This document shows, piece by piece, positions 11,304 to 25,762 of a stretch of 64,000 nt of DNA; the stretch's first letter is position 1; each line of letters begins with the position of its first letter. The stretch comes from Mycolicibacterium parafortuitum (GTDB lineage: Bacteria > Actinomycetota > Actinomycetes > Mycobacteriales > Mycobacteriaceae): contig NZ_MVID01000010.1 in NCBI RefSeq assembly GCF_002086815.1, positions 1-64,000 of the forward strand, written 5' to 3'. The notes beneath the pieces were generated by a model, which was not told the DNA's origin, did not search any database, and saw only the letters and a program-made list of their open reading frames with translations. A program made the position numbers and the translations under genes.

Positions 11304-11421
11304 CCAGGTTGGTCACGGATGCGTCTCGTCAGCGTCGACACGCGCGTCGGGTTTTCTCAAACATCGAATCCGACCCCCATACTTGGTCCCGACGGGCAGT
11401 CACGAGAGGCCCTCAAGCGTA

Positions 11422-11442
11422 TGCTCGAACCAGGTTCGAGCA
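11422..11442. promoter_or_regulatory. Perfect 9-bp inverted repeat upstream of the second merR gene
   Basis: TGCTCGAAC, three bases (CAG), GTTCGAGCA: nine perfectly paired bases per arm, 72 bp before the GTG of the merR gene. MerR-type regulators bind dyads of about this size, so autoregulation is plausible. It could instead form an RNA hairpin, but no T-run follows, so an intrinsic terminator is unlikely. No convincing -35/-10 pair with 19-bp spacing brackets it. Confidence 0.5.
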
Positions 11443-11514
11443 GGGTGTAGCCAGCGGTTGAGCGCGCCCACGCAGGTCAAGGACGCGGGTTCGATCGGCG
11501 AGAGGATTCGACAA

Positions 11515-12144
11515 GTGGGCGACACGCCACGCCAGGAGCAACTGGATCTGACCTCAGACTCGGGTGCGGGCTCCGGCGAGAGTCAACCCCGGGCCGTCAG
11601 TGAACCAGTGCAGGGCGGACTGTTCCCCGACGACTCGGTCCCCGACGAACTCGTCGGCTACCGCGGTCCGAGTGCCTGCCAGATCGCCGGCATCACCTAC
11701 CGTCAGCTCGACTACTGGGCCCGCACCTCACTGGTGGTGCCGTCCATCCGTGGCGCCGCCGGATCCGGCAGCCAGCGGCTCTACTCGTTCAAGGACATCC
11801 TCGTCCTCAAGATCGTCAAGCGTCTTCTCGACACCGGCATCTCCCTGCACAACATCCGCGTCGCGGTCGATCACCTGCGCCAGCGCGGCGTCCAGGATCT
11901 GGCCAACATCACGCTGTTCTCCGACGGCACCACCGTGTACGAGTGCACGTCCGCCGAAGAGGTCGTCGACCTGCTGCAGGGCGGTCAGGGCGTGTTCGGG
12001 ATCGCGGTGTCCGGTGCGATGCGGGAACTGACCGGTGCGATCGCCGACTTCCCGGGTGAACGCGCCGACGGTGGCGAGTCGATCTCGGCGCCGGAGGACG
12101 AACTGGCGTCGCGGCGCAAGCACCGGGACCGCAAGATCGGTTAG
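11515..12144 (+). CDS. MerR-family transcriptional regulator (Rv1830-like)
   Basis: 209 residues from a GTG at 11515 with an AGAGGA Shine-Dalgarno about 10 bases upstream; the longer frame to 11383 is rejected on that ground. The MerR helix-turn-helix is at about 45-115 (GYRGPSACQIAGITYRQLDYW, RLYSFKDILVLKIVKRLLD). The C-terminal part is short, as in Rv1830, a regulator linked to growth and division in mycobacteria. It lies directly upstream of the glycine riboswitch and gcvP. A 21-bp palindrome lies in its leader. Confidence 0.88.
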   Translation: MGDTPRQEQLDLTSDSGAGSGESQPRAVSEPVQGGLFPDDSVPDELVGYRGPSACQIAGITYRQLDYWARTSLVVPSIRGAAGSGSQRLYSFKDILVLKIVKRLLDTGISLHNIRVAVDHLRQRGVQDLANITLFSDGTTVYECTSAEEVVDLLQGGQGVFGIAVSGAMRELTGAIADFPGERADGGESISAPEDELASRRKHRDRKIG

Positions 12145-12179
12145 GAGCCGGGTCCGGGGGTAGAATCGCTCCCGCATCG

Positions 12180-12395
12180 CCCTTGCGCGGGAGAGCTCCG
12201 CGGCTGCCAGCCGCGGACGCCGAAGGAGCAACACCTCTCCGTCAACCTCTCAGGCACCCAGGACCGCGCCGGGCCCCGATGCCTCTGGAAAGCGGTGCCC
12301 AGCACCCGCCCATGGGGAAAGGTCCGACCGGCACAGCGGCGGACCGAATCTCTCAGGCAGCCCGATCCGGGTCGACGACAGAGGGGGAGGAGCCG
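12180..12395 (+). ncRNA. Tandem glycine riboswitch upstream of gcvP
   Basis: Two aptamer-like units lie in the 285-bp leader of gcvP. Unit 1 (about 12186-12295) shows GCGGGAGAGCTCC, CGCCGAAGGAGCAA, CTCTCAGGCA (12247-12256), AGGACCG and CCTCTGGAAAG. Unit 2 (about 12308-12390) shows CATGGGGAAAGG, a second CTCTCAGGCA (12350-12359) and GACAGAGGGGG. These are the conserved core elements of glycine riboswitches, and the second unit begins a few bases after the first, as in cooperative tandem types. In this family glycine binding turns on glycine cleavage genes. Boundaries are approximate. Confidence 0.88.
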
Positions 12396-12429
12396 CCGCT
12401 TTTCGTGCGCCCCCGGGAGATGTCGTCAC

Positions 12430-15288
12430 GTGTCTGATAAGTCTCAGTCCCCGTCCGTTCCGCAGTTCGTCGACCGCCACATCGGGCCGGATCCGGCCGC
12501 CGTCGACACGCTGCTGAACACCATCGGGGTGAGCTCGCTCGACGAACTCGCCGCCAAGGCCCTGCCCGCGGGCATCCTGGACCCGCTCTCCGCCGACGGC
12601 GTCGCTCCCGGCCTCGAGCATCTTCCGCCCGCGGCCTCCGAACACGAGGCCCTCGCCGAGCTGCGCGCGCTGGCCGACTCCAACACCGTCGCGGTGTCGA
12701 TGATCGGCCAGGGCTACTACGACACGCTGACCCCGCCGGTGCTGCGCCGCAACATCCTGGAGAACCCGGCCTGGTACACCGCCTATACGCCGTACCAGCC
12801 CGAGATCAGCCAGGGCCGGCTCGAGGCGCTGCTGAACTTCCAGACCGTGGTGACCGACCTGACCGGTCTGGAGGTCGCGAACGCGTCGATGCTCGACGAG
12901 GGCACCGCCGCCGCCGAGGCGATGACGCTGATGCACCGCGCGGTGCGCGGCCCGGCCAACACGCTGGCCGTGGACATCGACATCTACCCGCAGACCGCCG
13001 CGATCCTGGCGACCCGCGCCGAACCGCTCGGTATCGAGATCGTCACCGCCGATCTGCGCGACGGGCTGCCCGACGGGGAGTTCTTCGGCGCGATCGTCCA
13101 GTCGCCCGGCGCGAGCGGACGGATCACCGACTGGACGGCGCTGGTCGGGCAGGCCCACGAGCGCGGCGCGCTGGTGGCCGTCGGCGCCGACCTGCTCGCG
13201 GCCACGCTGATCACCCCGCCCGGCGAGATCGGCGCGGATGTCGCGTTCGGCACGACCCAGCGCTTCGGCGTCCCGATGGGCTTCGGCGGCCCGCACGCCG
13301 GTTACCTCGCGGTGCACTCCAAGCACGCACGGCAGCTGCCGGGCCGGCTGGTCGGGGTGTCGGTCGACGCCGACGGGTCGCCCGCGTACCGGCTCGCGCT
13401 GCAGACCCGTGAGCAGCACATTCGCCGCGACAAGGCCACCAGCAACATCTGCACCGCGCAGGTGCTGCTCGCGGTGATGGCGGCGATGTACGCCAGCTAC
13501 CACGGCCCCGACGGGCTGCGCGCGATCGCGCAGCGCGTGCACGACAAGGCCCGCGCGATCGCCGCCGGACTCGCCGGCGCGGGCGTCGAGGTGGTGCACG
13601 ACCGCTTCTTCGACACCGTGCTGGCCCGGGTGCCCGGCCGCGCCGAGCAGGTGCGCGCCGCCGCCAAGGAACGCGGCATCAACGTCTGGGTCGCCGACGT
13701 TGACCATGTCTCGGTGGCGTGCGACGAGGCCACCACCGACGCGATCGTCGCCGACGTGCTGGCCGCGTTCGGCGCGACCCCCGCGGCCGGCGACTTCGCG
13801 GGTCCGGCGATCCAGAACCGCACCTCGGAGTTCCTGACCCACCCGGCGTTCTCGAAGTACCGCACCGAGACGTCGATGATGCGCTACCTGCGCGCGCTCG
13901 CCGACAAGGACATCGCGCTGGACCGCAGCATGATCCCGCTGGGTTCCTGCACGATGAAGCTCAACGCGGCCGCCGAGATGGAGGCCATCACCTGGAGTGA
14001 GTTCGCCCGTCAGCATCCGTTCGCGCCCGCGTCGGACACGCCGGGGCTGCGCCGGCTGATCGCCGACCTGCAGTCCTGGCTGACCGGGATCACCGGCTAT
14101 GACGAGATCTCGCTGCAGCCCAACGCCGGCTCACAGGGCGAGTACGCCGGGCTGCTGGCGATCCAGGCGTACCACAACGAGCGCGGAGACACCGGACGCA
14201 CGGTGTGCCTGATCCCGTCGAGTGCGCACGGCACCAATGCGGCGTCGGCGGCGATGGTCGGAATGAAGGTCGTCGTCGTCGCGTGCCGGGCCAACGGGGA
14301 CGTGGACCTCGACGACCTGCGCGCCAAGGTCGCCGAGCACGCCGACCGGCTCTCGGCGCTGATGATCACCTACCCGTCGACGCACGGTGTCTACGAGCAC
14401 GACGTCGCCGAGATCTGCGCCGCGGTGCACGACGCGGGCGGCCAGGTCTACGTGGACGGCGCCAACCTCAACGCGCTGGTCGGACTCGCCCGGCCGGGCC
14501 GGTTCGGCGGCGATGTCAGCCACCTGAACCTGCACAAGACGTTCTGCATCCCGCACGGCGGCGGCGGCCCCGGCGTCGGCCCGGTCGCGGTGCGCGCACA
14601 CCTGGCGCCGTACCTGCCCGGCCATCCGCTGGCCGCTGAGCTCTCGGATCGCCACACGGTGTCCGCGGCGCCGTACGGCTCGGCGTCGATCCTGCCGATC
14701 ACCTGGGCCTACATCCGGATGATGGGTGCGGCCGGGCTGCGGTCGGCGACGCTGGTCGCGATCGCGTCGGCCAACTACATCGCGCGCCGCCTCGACGAGT
14801 ACTACCCGGTGCTCTACACCGGCGAGAACGGCATGGTCGCCCACGAGTGCATCCTCGATCTGCGCGGCATCACCAAGGCCACCGGCGTCACGGTCGACGA
14901 CGTCGCCAAGCGGCTCGCCGATTACGGCTTCCACGCCCCGACGATGAGCTTCCCGGTCGCCGGGACGTTGATGGTCGAGCCGACCGAGAGCGAGTCGCTG
15001 GCCGAGATCGACGCGTTCTGCGACGCGATGATCGCGATCCGCGCCGAGATCGACAAGGTCGGGTCGGGGGAGTGGCCGGTGGACGACAACCCGCTGCGCG
15101 GCGCCCCGCACACGGCCGAGTCCCTGCTCATCGACGAGTGGGCCCACCCCTACACCCGCGAGCAGGCGGCGTACCCGCTCGGCAAAGGTTTCCGTCCCAA
15201 GGTGTGGCCGCCGGTGCGGCGGATCGACGGTGCGTACGGCGACCGAAACCTGGTGTGCTCGTGTCCGCCCGTGGAGGCCTTCGCCTGA
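12430..15288 (+). CDS. gcvP: Glycine dehydrogenase (decarboxylating), P protein
   Basis: 952 residues from a GTG at 12430. GcvP decarboxylates glycine with pyridoxal phosphate and passes the aminomethyl group to lipoyl-GcvH in the cytoplasm. The PLP lysine is in [17 protein letters not shown] (about Lys703), and the single chain contains both P-protein halves, as in other actinobacteria. Length fits Rv1832 (about 941). It is controlled by the upstream tandem glycine riboswitch. The next gene (tesA) starts only about 20 bp downstream, so transcription may run into the lipid locus. Confidence 0.96.
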   Translation: MSDKSQSPSVPQFVDRHIGPDPAAVDTLLNTIGVSSLDELAAKALPAGILDPLSADGVAPGLEHLPPAASEHEALAELRALADSNTVAVSMIGQGYYDTLTPPVLRRNILENPAWYTAYTPYQPEISQGRLEALLNFQTVVTDLTGLEVANASMLDEGTAAAEAMTLMHRAVRGPANTLAVDIDIYPQTAAILATRAEPLGIEIVTADLRDGLPDGEFFGAIVQSPGASGRITDWTALVGQAHERGALVAVGADLLAATLITPPGEIGADVAFGTTQRFGVPMGFGGPHAGYLAVHSKHARQLPGRLVGVSVDADGSPAYRLALQTREQHIRRDKATSNICTAQVLLAVMAAMYASYHGPDGLRAIAQRVHDKARAIAAGLAGAGVEVVHDRFFDTVLARVPGRAEQVRAAAKERGINVWVADVDHVSVACDEATTDAIVADVLAAFGATPAAGDFAGPAIQNRTSEFLTHPAFSKYRTETSMMRYLRALADKDIALDRSMIPLGSCTMKLNAAAEMEAITWSEFARQHPFAPASDTPGLRRLIADLQSWLTGITGYDEISLQPNAGSQGEYAGLLAIQAYHNERGDTGRTVCLIPSSAHGTNAASAAMVGMKVVVVACRANGDVDLDDLRAKVAEHADRLSALMITYPSTHGVYEHDVAEICAAVHDAGGQVYVDGANLNALVGLARPGRFGGDVSHLNLHKTFCIPHGGGGPGVGPVAVRAHLAPYLPGHPLAAELSDRHTVSAAPYGSASILPITWAYIRMMGAAGLRSATLVAIASANYIARRLDEYYPVLYTGENGMVAHECILDLRGITKATGVTVDDVAKRLADYGFHAPTMSFPVAGTLMVEPTESESLAEIDAFCDAMIAIRAEIDKVGSGEWPVDDNPLRGAPHTAESLLIDEWAHPYTREQAAYPLGKGFRPKVWPPVRRIDGAYGDRNLVCSCPPVEAFA

Positions 15289-15309
15289 CCGGGCGATAGG
15301 GTGACACGC

Positions 15310-16011
15310 ATGCAGCCGAAGCTGTTCATCTTCCCGCACGCCGGAGGTACCCCGCAGTACTACCTGCCGTTCGCGAAGACGTTCGACACCGACATCAAGC
15401 GCACCGCGGTGCAGTACCCACGCCAGGGCGGTAAGCAGGACTTCACCGCGTTCACGAGCCTGCCCGCGGTCGCCGACGAGATCACCAAGATGGTGTCGCC
15501 GGAGAAAGACCACGGCGGGCCGGTGGTGTTCTTCGGGCACAGCATGGGTGGGCTGCTGGCGTTCGAGGTGGCCCGCCGGTTCGAGGCCGCCGGCCGTCCG
15601 ATCACCGCGCTGTTCGTCTCGGCGGTGGCCGCCCCGGGGCTCGTCGGCTACGACGACATCCCTGACACGGACGAGGGATTGCTCGCCGCGGTCACGACGA
15701 TCACCGGCGCCGATCCCGAGTTCATGAAGAACCCGGAGTTCGCTGCCGCGATTCTGCCGACGCTGCGCGGACTGAAGGCGATCGCCAACTACAGCTGCCC
15801 GGCAGAGGTGAAATTGTCCTGCCCGATCCACGCGTACTACGGGGACGACGACGAGATCGCGACCGCCGAGAAAGTTTTGCCGTGGGCGGAACGGACGACG
15901 GCCGAATTCACCGTCCGCGACTTCAAGGGGCATCACTTCTACCTCAACGACCATCTCTCAGAGGTGGTCCCCGACATCGAGGAGAAGGTCTGGTCGCGCC
16001 TGCGCGGATAG
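15310..16011 (+). CDS. tesA: Type II thioesterase TesA
   Basis: 233 residues, an alpha/beta hydrolase of the type II thioesterase family that edits or releases chains from modular PKS/NRPS enzymes. The catalytic triad is visible as GHSMGG (Ser78), YYGDDDE (Asp179 region) and GHHFYL (His208). M. tuberculosis TesA (Rv2928) is needed for PDIM production and interacts with PpsE; here it sits at the head of a pps-like locus, so the same role is likely. Start choice: ATG at 15310 has GATAGG nine bases upstream; a GTG at 15301 is the alternative. It follows gcvP by about 20 bp and is separated from FAAL1 by 556 bp. Confidence 0.9.
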   Translation: MQPKLFIFPHAGGTPQYYLPFAKTFDTDIKRTAVQYPRQGGKQDFTAFTSLPAVADEITKMVSPEKDHGGPVVFFGHSMGGLLAFEVARRFEAAGRPITALFVSAVAAPGLVGYDDIPDTDEGLLAAVTTITGADPEFMKNPEFAAAILPTLRGLKAIANYSCPAEVKLSCPIHAYYGDDDEIATAEKVLPWAERTTAEFTVRDFKGHHFYLNDHLSEVVPDIEEKVWSRLRG

Positions 16012-16567
16012 CCTTCCCGGCTGTGGGATTCGCCACATCGACGTGGCCTCCAGCTACCTCGCGAGCACATCTTCGTGCCGCACCGCGTCGCGGTGCGGCC
16101 ATCGGGCCACACCACACCCGACCTGCTCCTTACTGGCGAGTCAGGTCTCTAATTGACCGAGGCGTGGATTTCTGGCAAACCCTTTACGGACGCGTCAAGA
16201 CGAACGGAGCACTGTGTTCGGTGGTTTTCGGCGCGAACTCGCTCATGAGGCGGGCGATGTGTTGAGCAACGTAAAACTGACTAACTATGTGGGCCGTTCC
16301 GATTTCTGGCAAAACGCCGCGCAGCCGTCGAGTAACGGTTTGGACACACTCACCGATACACTTTCGGCGAAACTAGCCGCGAGCGGCTCGCTTCCCTCTG
16401 GCAAGCAACTCGTGGTTCAATCCATCGTTGGATTGCACGACATAGTTGGCGGGCCGGTGTTAGCCTTCGGGCGAGCGGGGGAATGTGCGGCCCTAGAGCT
16501 GTGAACTGGTTTGCCATCCACGGCAATGAAGCCGGGACACAGAAGATAGTGAAAGGACGACGTCGCC
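16012..16567 (+). promoter_or_regulatory. 556-bp gene-free leader of the PKS operon
   Basis: This gap has visibly lower GC than its surroundings and no gene I can support. It contains a 13-bp direct repeat, GATTTCTGGCAAA, at 16167-16179 and 16301-16313, and a hairpin CAATCCA-TCGT-TGGATTG at 16418-16435. A weak promoter-like pair is TTGAGC (16262) with TATGTG (16286), 18-bp spacing. A GAAAGGA Shine-Dalgarno (16551-16557) precedes the FAAL1 ATG. The length and composition suit the main promoter region of the operon; the precise promoter is uncertain. Confidence 0.45.
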
Positions 16568-18348
16568 ATGCCGTTGCTTGAGTCGACCATTCCTGGCCTG
16601 CTTGCCGATCGTGCACGCACGCAGCCCGACGATACTGCTTATACGTTCATCGATTATGACGTCGACCCCGCGGGTTACGCGGAGACGCTGACGTGGGCCC
16701 AGGTGCACCACCGGGTTCAGATCGTCGCCGAAGAGTTGCTGCGCCACGGCAACAAGGGCGACCGGGCCGCCATCCTGGCCCCCCAGGGACTCGAATACAT
16801 CATTGCCTTCTACGGCGCGATGGCAGCCGGTTTCATCGCCGTGCCCCTGCCCGTACCCGCGATGGGCCAGCTCGACGAGCGGGTCAACGGCGCGCTGCGT
16901 GATTGCCAGCCGGTCGCCGTGCTGACCACCTCGGCGGTCGTCAACGACATCATGACCTACGTCGGAAACCTGCGCGGCGGCGTCTCGCCGGCCGTGATCG
17001 AGGTGGACGCGCTGGACTTCGACGCGCCGCAGACCCCGCAGATCAACGTCGGGCCGCTGCCCAAGACCGCCTATCTGCAGTACACCTCGGGCTCCACGCG
17101 CGCCCCGGCCGGCGTGATCATGACGCACAAGAACGTCATCGCGAACCTGGACCAGATCTTCACCGATTACATGTCCCACCGCGGTGGCGTGCCGCCGCAG
17201 GACACGACCATGGTGTCGTGGCTGCCCTTCTACCACGACATGGGCCTGATCCAGGGTGTCTTCGCGACGCTGCTGTGCCCGCCGGACCCGGATGTGCCGG
17301 ACGCCACGTGGGGTAGGCCCGCCGTGCTGATGAGCCCGGTCGCGTTCCTGCAGAAGCCGGCCCGCTGGATCCAGCAGCTGGCGCTGAACACGCACTCGTG
17401 GTCGGCGGCGCCGAACTTCGCGTTCGAGCTGTCGGTGCGCCGGACCTCCGATGCCGACATGGAGGGCCTCGACCTCGCCGACGTGCTGGGCATCATCAGC
17501 GGCAGCGAGCGCATCCACTCCGCGACCATCCGCCGCTTCAACGAGCGCTTCGCCCAGTTCAACCTGCCCGACAGCACCGTCCGGCCGTCCTACGGGCTGG
17601 CCGAGGCCACGTTGTACGTGATCTCGGCGCCGACCGGGCACAAGCCGGCGACGGTGCGCTTCGACTACGAGAAGCTGTCGGCCGGCCACGCCGAGCGCTG
17701 CGGCACCGAATCGGGCACCGAGCTGGTCAGCTACGGCGCGCCGCGGTCGTCGACCGTGCGCATCGTCGATCCGGAGACCCGGATGGAGGCCCCCGACGGC
17801 AAGATCGGGGAGATCTGGGTGCACGGCGACCAGGTGGCCATGGGCTACTGGCGCAACCCGCAGCTGACCGAGCGCACCTTCGGCGGCGAGATCTCCGACC
17901 CGACCCCGGGCACCCCGACCGGCAACTGGCTGCGCACCGGCGACCTCGGCGTGATGTCCGAGGGTGAGATGTTCATCATCGGCCGCATCAAGGACCTGCT
18001 GATCGTCGACGGCCGCAACCACTACCCGGACGACATCGAGGCCACCATCCAGGAGATCACCGGCGGTCGTGTCGCGGCCGTGTCGGTCCTCGACGACACC
18101 AGCGAGCAGCTGGTCGCGATCGTGGAGATGAAGAAGAAGGGCGCCTCCGAGGCCGAGGCCCTGGACAAGCTGCGCGCCGTCAAGCGTGAGGTCGCCTCGG
18201 CGATCAAACGCTCGCACAGCCTGCGCGTCGCCGACCTGGTGCTCGTGGCACCCGGTTCCATCCCGATCACCACCAGCGGCAAGATCCGGCGCTCGGCCTG
18301 TGCGGACCGGTACCGCCTCGACGAGTTCAGCCGCCTGGACGTCACCAC

Positions 18349-18352
<4 letters not shown>
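16568..18352 (+). CDS. fadD26: Long-chain fatty acyl-AMP ligase (FadD26-like), FAAL1
   Basis: 594 residues of the adenylate-forming family. FAALs activate fatty acids as acyl-adenylates and hand them to an ACP rather than to CoA. The ATP-binding P-loop YTSGSTRAPAG lies at about 172-182, with LPFYHDMGL, SYGLAEAT, TGDLG and the C-terminal GRIKDLLIVDGRNHYPDDIE and TTSGKIRRS also present; these and the start MPLLESTIPGLL resemble FadD26, which loads PpsA in PDIM synthesis. ATG at 16568 with GAAAGGA ten bases upstream. Its TGA overlaps the ATG of PKS1, whose first domain is an ACP, so PKS1 is the natural acceptor. Confidence 0.93.
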
Positions 18353-23883
<5,531 letters not shown>

Positions 23884-23914
23884 AATTTCTCAAATCGGGC
23901 TCTCAGGAGAGACC

Positions 23915-23941
23915 ATGTCGGGGGCATCGCGTTTGGGTTGA
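23915..23941 (+). CDS. Possible 8-codon leader ORF before FAAL2
   Basis: ATG at 23915 with a good Shine-Dalgarno (CAGGAGAG, about 23904-23911), eight codons (MSGASRLG) and TGA at 23939-23941. The stop lies 3 bp before a GTG (23945) and 9 bp before an ATG (23951) in the FAAL2 frame. Such an arrangement could couple FAAL2 translation by reinitiation or act as an attenuating leader. There is no protein-level evidence; it may be chance. Confidence 0.3.
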   Translation: MSGASRLG

Positions 23942-23986
23942 GTAGTGGACATGAAGGTGGGAGTGGATGTTGGGAGCGATTCTGTG

Positions 23987-25762
23987 ATGGCCGACTCGGT
24001 GACACTGTCTGAAACATCCATCCCGGCGATACTCGCCGCACGCGCGCAGACGCAACCGGATGACATCGCCTACACGTTCGTCGACTACGAGGCCGACCCG
24101 TCCGGCCCCTCGGAGAGCCTGACCTGGTCCGAGGTGCACGAGCGGGTGCAGATCGTCGCCGAGAAGCTCGCCACGCTGGGCTCGCCGGGCGACCGTGCCG
24201 TGATCCTGGCGCCGCAGAGCCTGGAGTACATCGTCGGCTTCCTCGGCGCCATCGCCGCCGGCTTCATCGCGGTGCCGCTGTCCATGCCGCAGACCCGCCA
24301 CCACGACGAGCGGGTGACCGGTGCGATGGCCGACTCGACGCCGGTGGTCGTGCTGACCACGTCCGCGGTCGTCGACGACGTCCGCAAATACGGGCAGGCC
24401 GACCCGAAGCAGCGGCCGCCGAAGTTCCTCGAGGTCGACACCCTCGACTTCGACTCGCCGCCCAAGAGCGCGGCGCCGGCATCGCTGCCCAAGACCGCCT
24501 ACCTGCAGTACACGTCGGGTTCGACCCGGCGTCCCGCCGGTGTGGTGGTGACCCACAAGAACGTCGCGACCAACCTCAAGCAGCTGCTCACCGACTACTA
24601 CGAGAGCTACCCGGACGGTCCGCCGGCGGATACCACGATCGTGTCGTGGCTGCCCTTCTATCACGACATGGGCCTGATCGTCGGGGTGTTCATCCCGATG
24701 ACGCTGGGCCGTCCCGCGGTGCTGATGAGCCCCGTCGCGTTCATGATGAAGCCGGCCCGCTGGATGCAGCAGCTGGGCTCGCATCCGAGCGCGTTCACCG
24801 CCGCCCCGAACTTCGCGTTCGAACTCGCCGTCAAGCGCACCACCGACGAGGACCTCGCGGGCAAGGACCTCAGCAGCGTCGTGGTGATGATCAACGGCGC
24901 CGAACGGGTGCACGGCAGCACCGTGCGCCGCTTCAACGAGCGTTTCGCCGCGTTCGGGTTGCCGGCCGCCGCGATGCGGCCGTCGTACGGCCTGGCCGAG
25001 GCCACCGTGTACGTCGCGGCCTCGGCGGGCGGCCGCCCGCCCACCTCGGTGCGCTTCGACACCGAGAAGCTGGCCGCCGGGCACGCCGAGCCCTCGGATG
25101 AGAATTCGGCCTCGGCCGGCACCGAGCTGATCGGCTGCGGTGCGCCGCGCTCGACGACGGCGCGCGTGGTCGACCCGGACACGGCCGTCGAGAACCCGGC
25201 GGGCAAGATCGGCGAGATCTGGCTGCACGGCGAGCACGTCGCGGCCGGCTACTGGCACAACCCGCAGCTGTCGGAGTTGTTCGCCGCACAGCTCACCGAA
25301 CCCACCGCGGGCACCCCGAAGGGGCCGTGGCTGCGCACCGGCGACCTCGGTGTGATGTTCGACGACGAGCTCTACATCATCGGCCGGATCAAGGACCTGC
25401 TGATCGTCGACGGGCGTAACCACTATCCCGACGACATCGAGGCGACGGTCGCCGAGTACACCGGCGGCCGGGTCGCCGCGGTATCGGTTCTCGACGACGC
25501 CACCGAGCGGCTGGTCGTGATCGCCGAGCTGAAGAAGCAGGTCGAGCCGACCGCGGCGAGCCGCGAATTGGCCGATGCGCTGGATGCGCTCAAGCAGCAG
25601 GTCACCGCCGCGATCTCGCAGACGCACAGCGTGCGGCTGTCCGACTTCGTGCTGGTGCCGCCCGGTTCGCTGCCGCTGACCACCAGCGGCAAGGTGCGCC
25701 GCGCGTCCAGCGTCGAGCTGTACCGCAACGACAAGTTCAGCCGACTGGACGCCACTACATGA
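23987..25762 (+). CDS. Long-chain fatty acyl-AMP ligase, FAAL2
   Basis: 591 residues from ATG 23987 (GGGAG about 11 bases upstream); in-frame starts at 23945 (GTG) and 23951 (ATG) are also possible. It is a paralog of FAAL1 with the same motifs: YTSGSTRRPAG (about 175-185), LPFYHDMGL, SYGLAEAT, TGDLG, GRIKDLLIVDGRNHYPDDIE and TTSGKVRRA. It is expected to make an acyl-AMP and load the N-terminal ACP of PKS2, whose ATG overlaps its TGA. The region corresponding to the FadD26 specificity pocket differs from FAAL1, so a different chain length or starter is plausible but not provable by eye. Confidence 0.92.
   Translation: MADSVTLSETSIPAILAARAQTQPDDIAYTFVDYEADPSGPSESLTWSEVHERVQIVAEKLATLGSPGDRAVILAPQSLEYIVGFLGAIAAGFIAVPLSMPQTRHHDERVTGAMADSTPVVVLTTSAVVDDVRKYGQADPKQRPPKFLEVDTLDFDSPPKSAAPASLPKTAYLQYTSGSTRRPAGVVVTHKNVATNLKQLLTDYYESYPDGPPADTTIVSWLPFYHDMGLIVGVFIPMTLGRPAVLMSPVAFMMKPARWMQQLGSHPSAFTAAPNFAFELAVKRTTDEDLAGKDLSSVVVMINGAERVHGSTVRRFNERFAAFGLPAAAMRPSYGLAEATVYVAASAGGRPPTSVRFDTEKLAAGHAEPSDENSASAGTELIGCGAPRSTTARVVDPDTAVENPAGKIGEIWLHGEHVAAGYWHNPQLSELFAAQLTEPTAGTPKGPWLRTGDLGVMFDDELYIIGRIKDLLIVDGRNHYPDDIEATVAEYTGGRVAAVSVLDDATERLVVIAELKKQVEPTAASRELADALDALKQQVTAAISQTHSVRLSDFVLVPPGSLPLTTSGKVRRASSVELYRNDKFSRLDATT

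Noticed and set aside
11301..11315. TGACCA-GGT-TGGTCA hairpin at the DUF151 stop as terminator
   Set aside because: Short stem without a T-run.
16214..16504. 96-codon ORF in the operon leader
   Set aside because: No Shine-Dalgarno, no recognisable family, composition unlike neighbours; the region reads better as regulatory.
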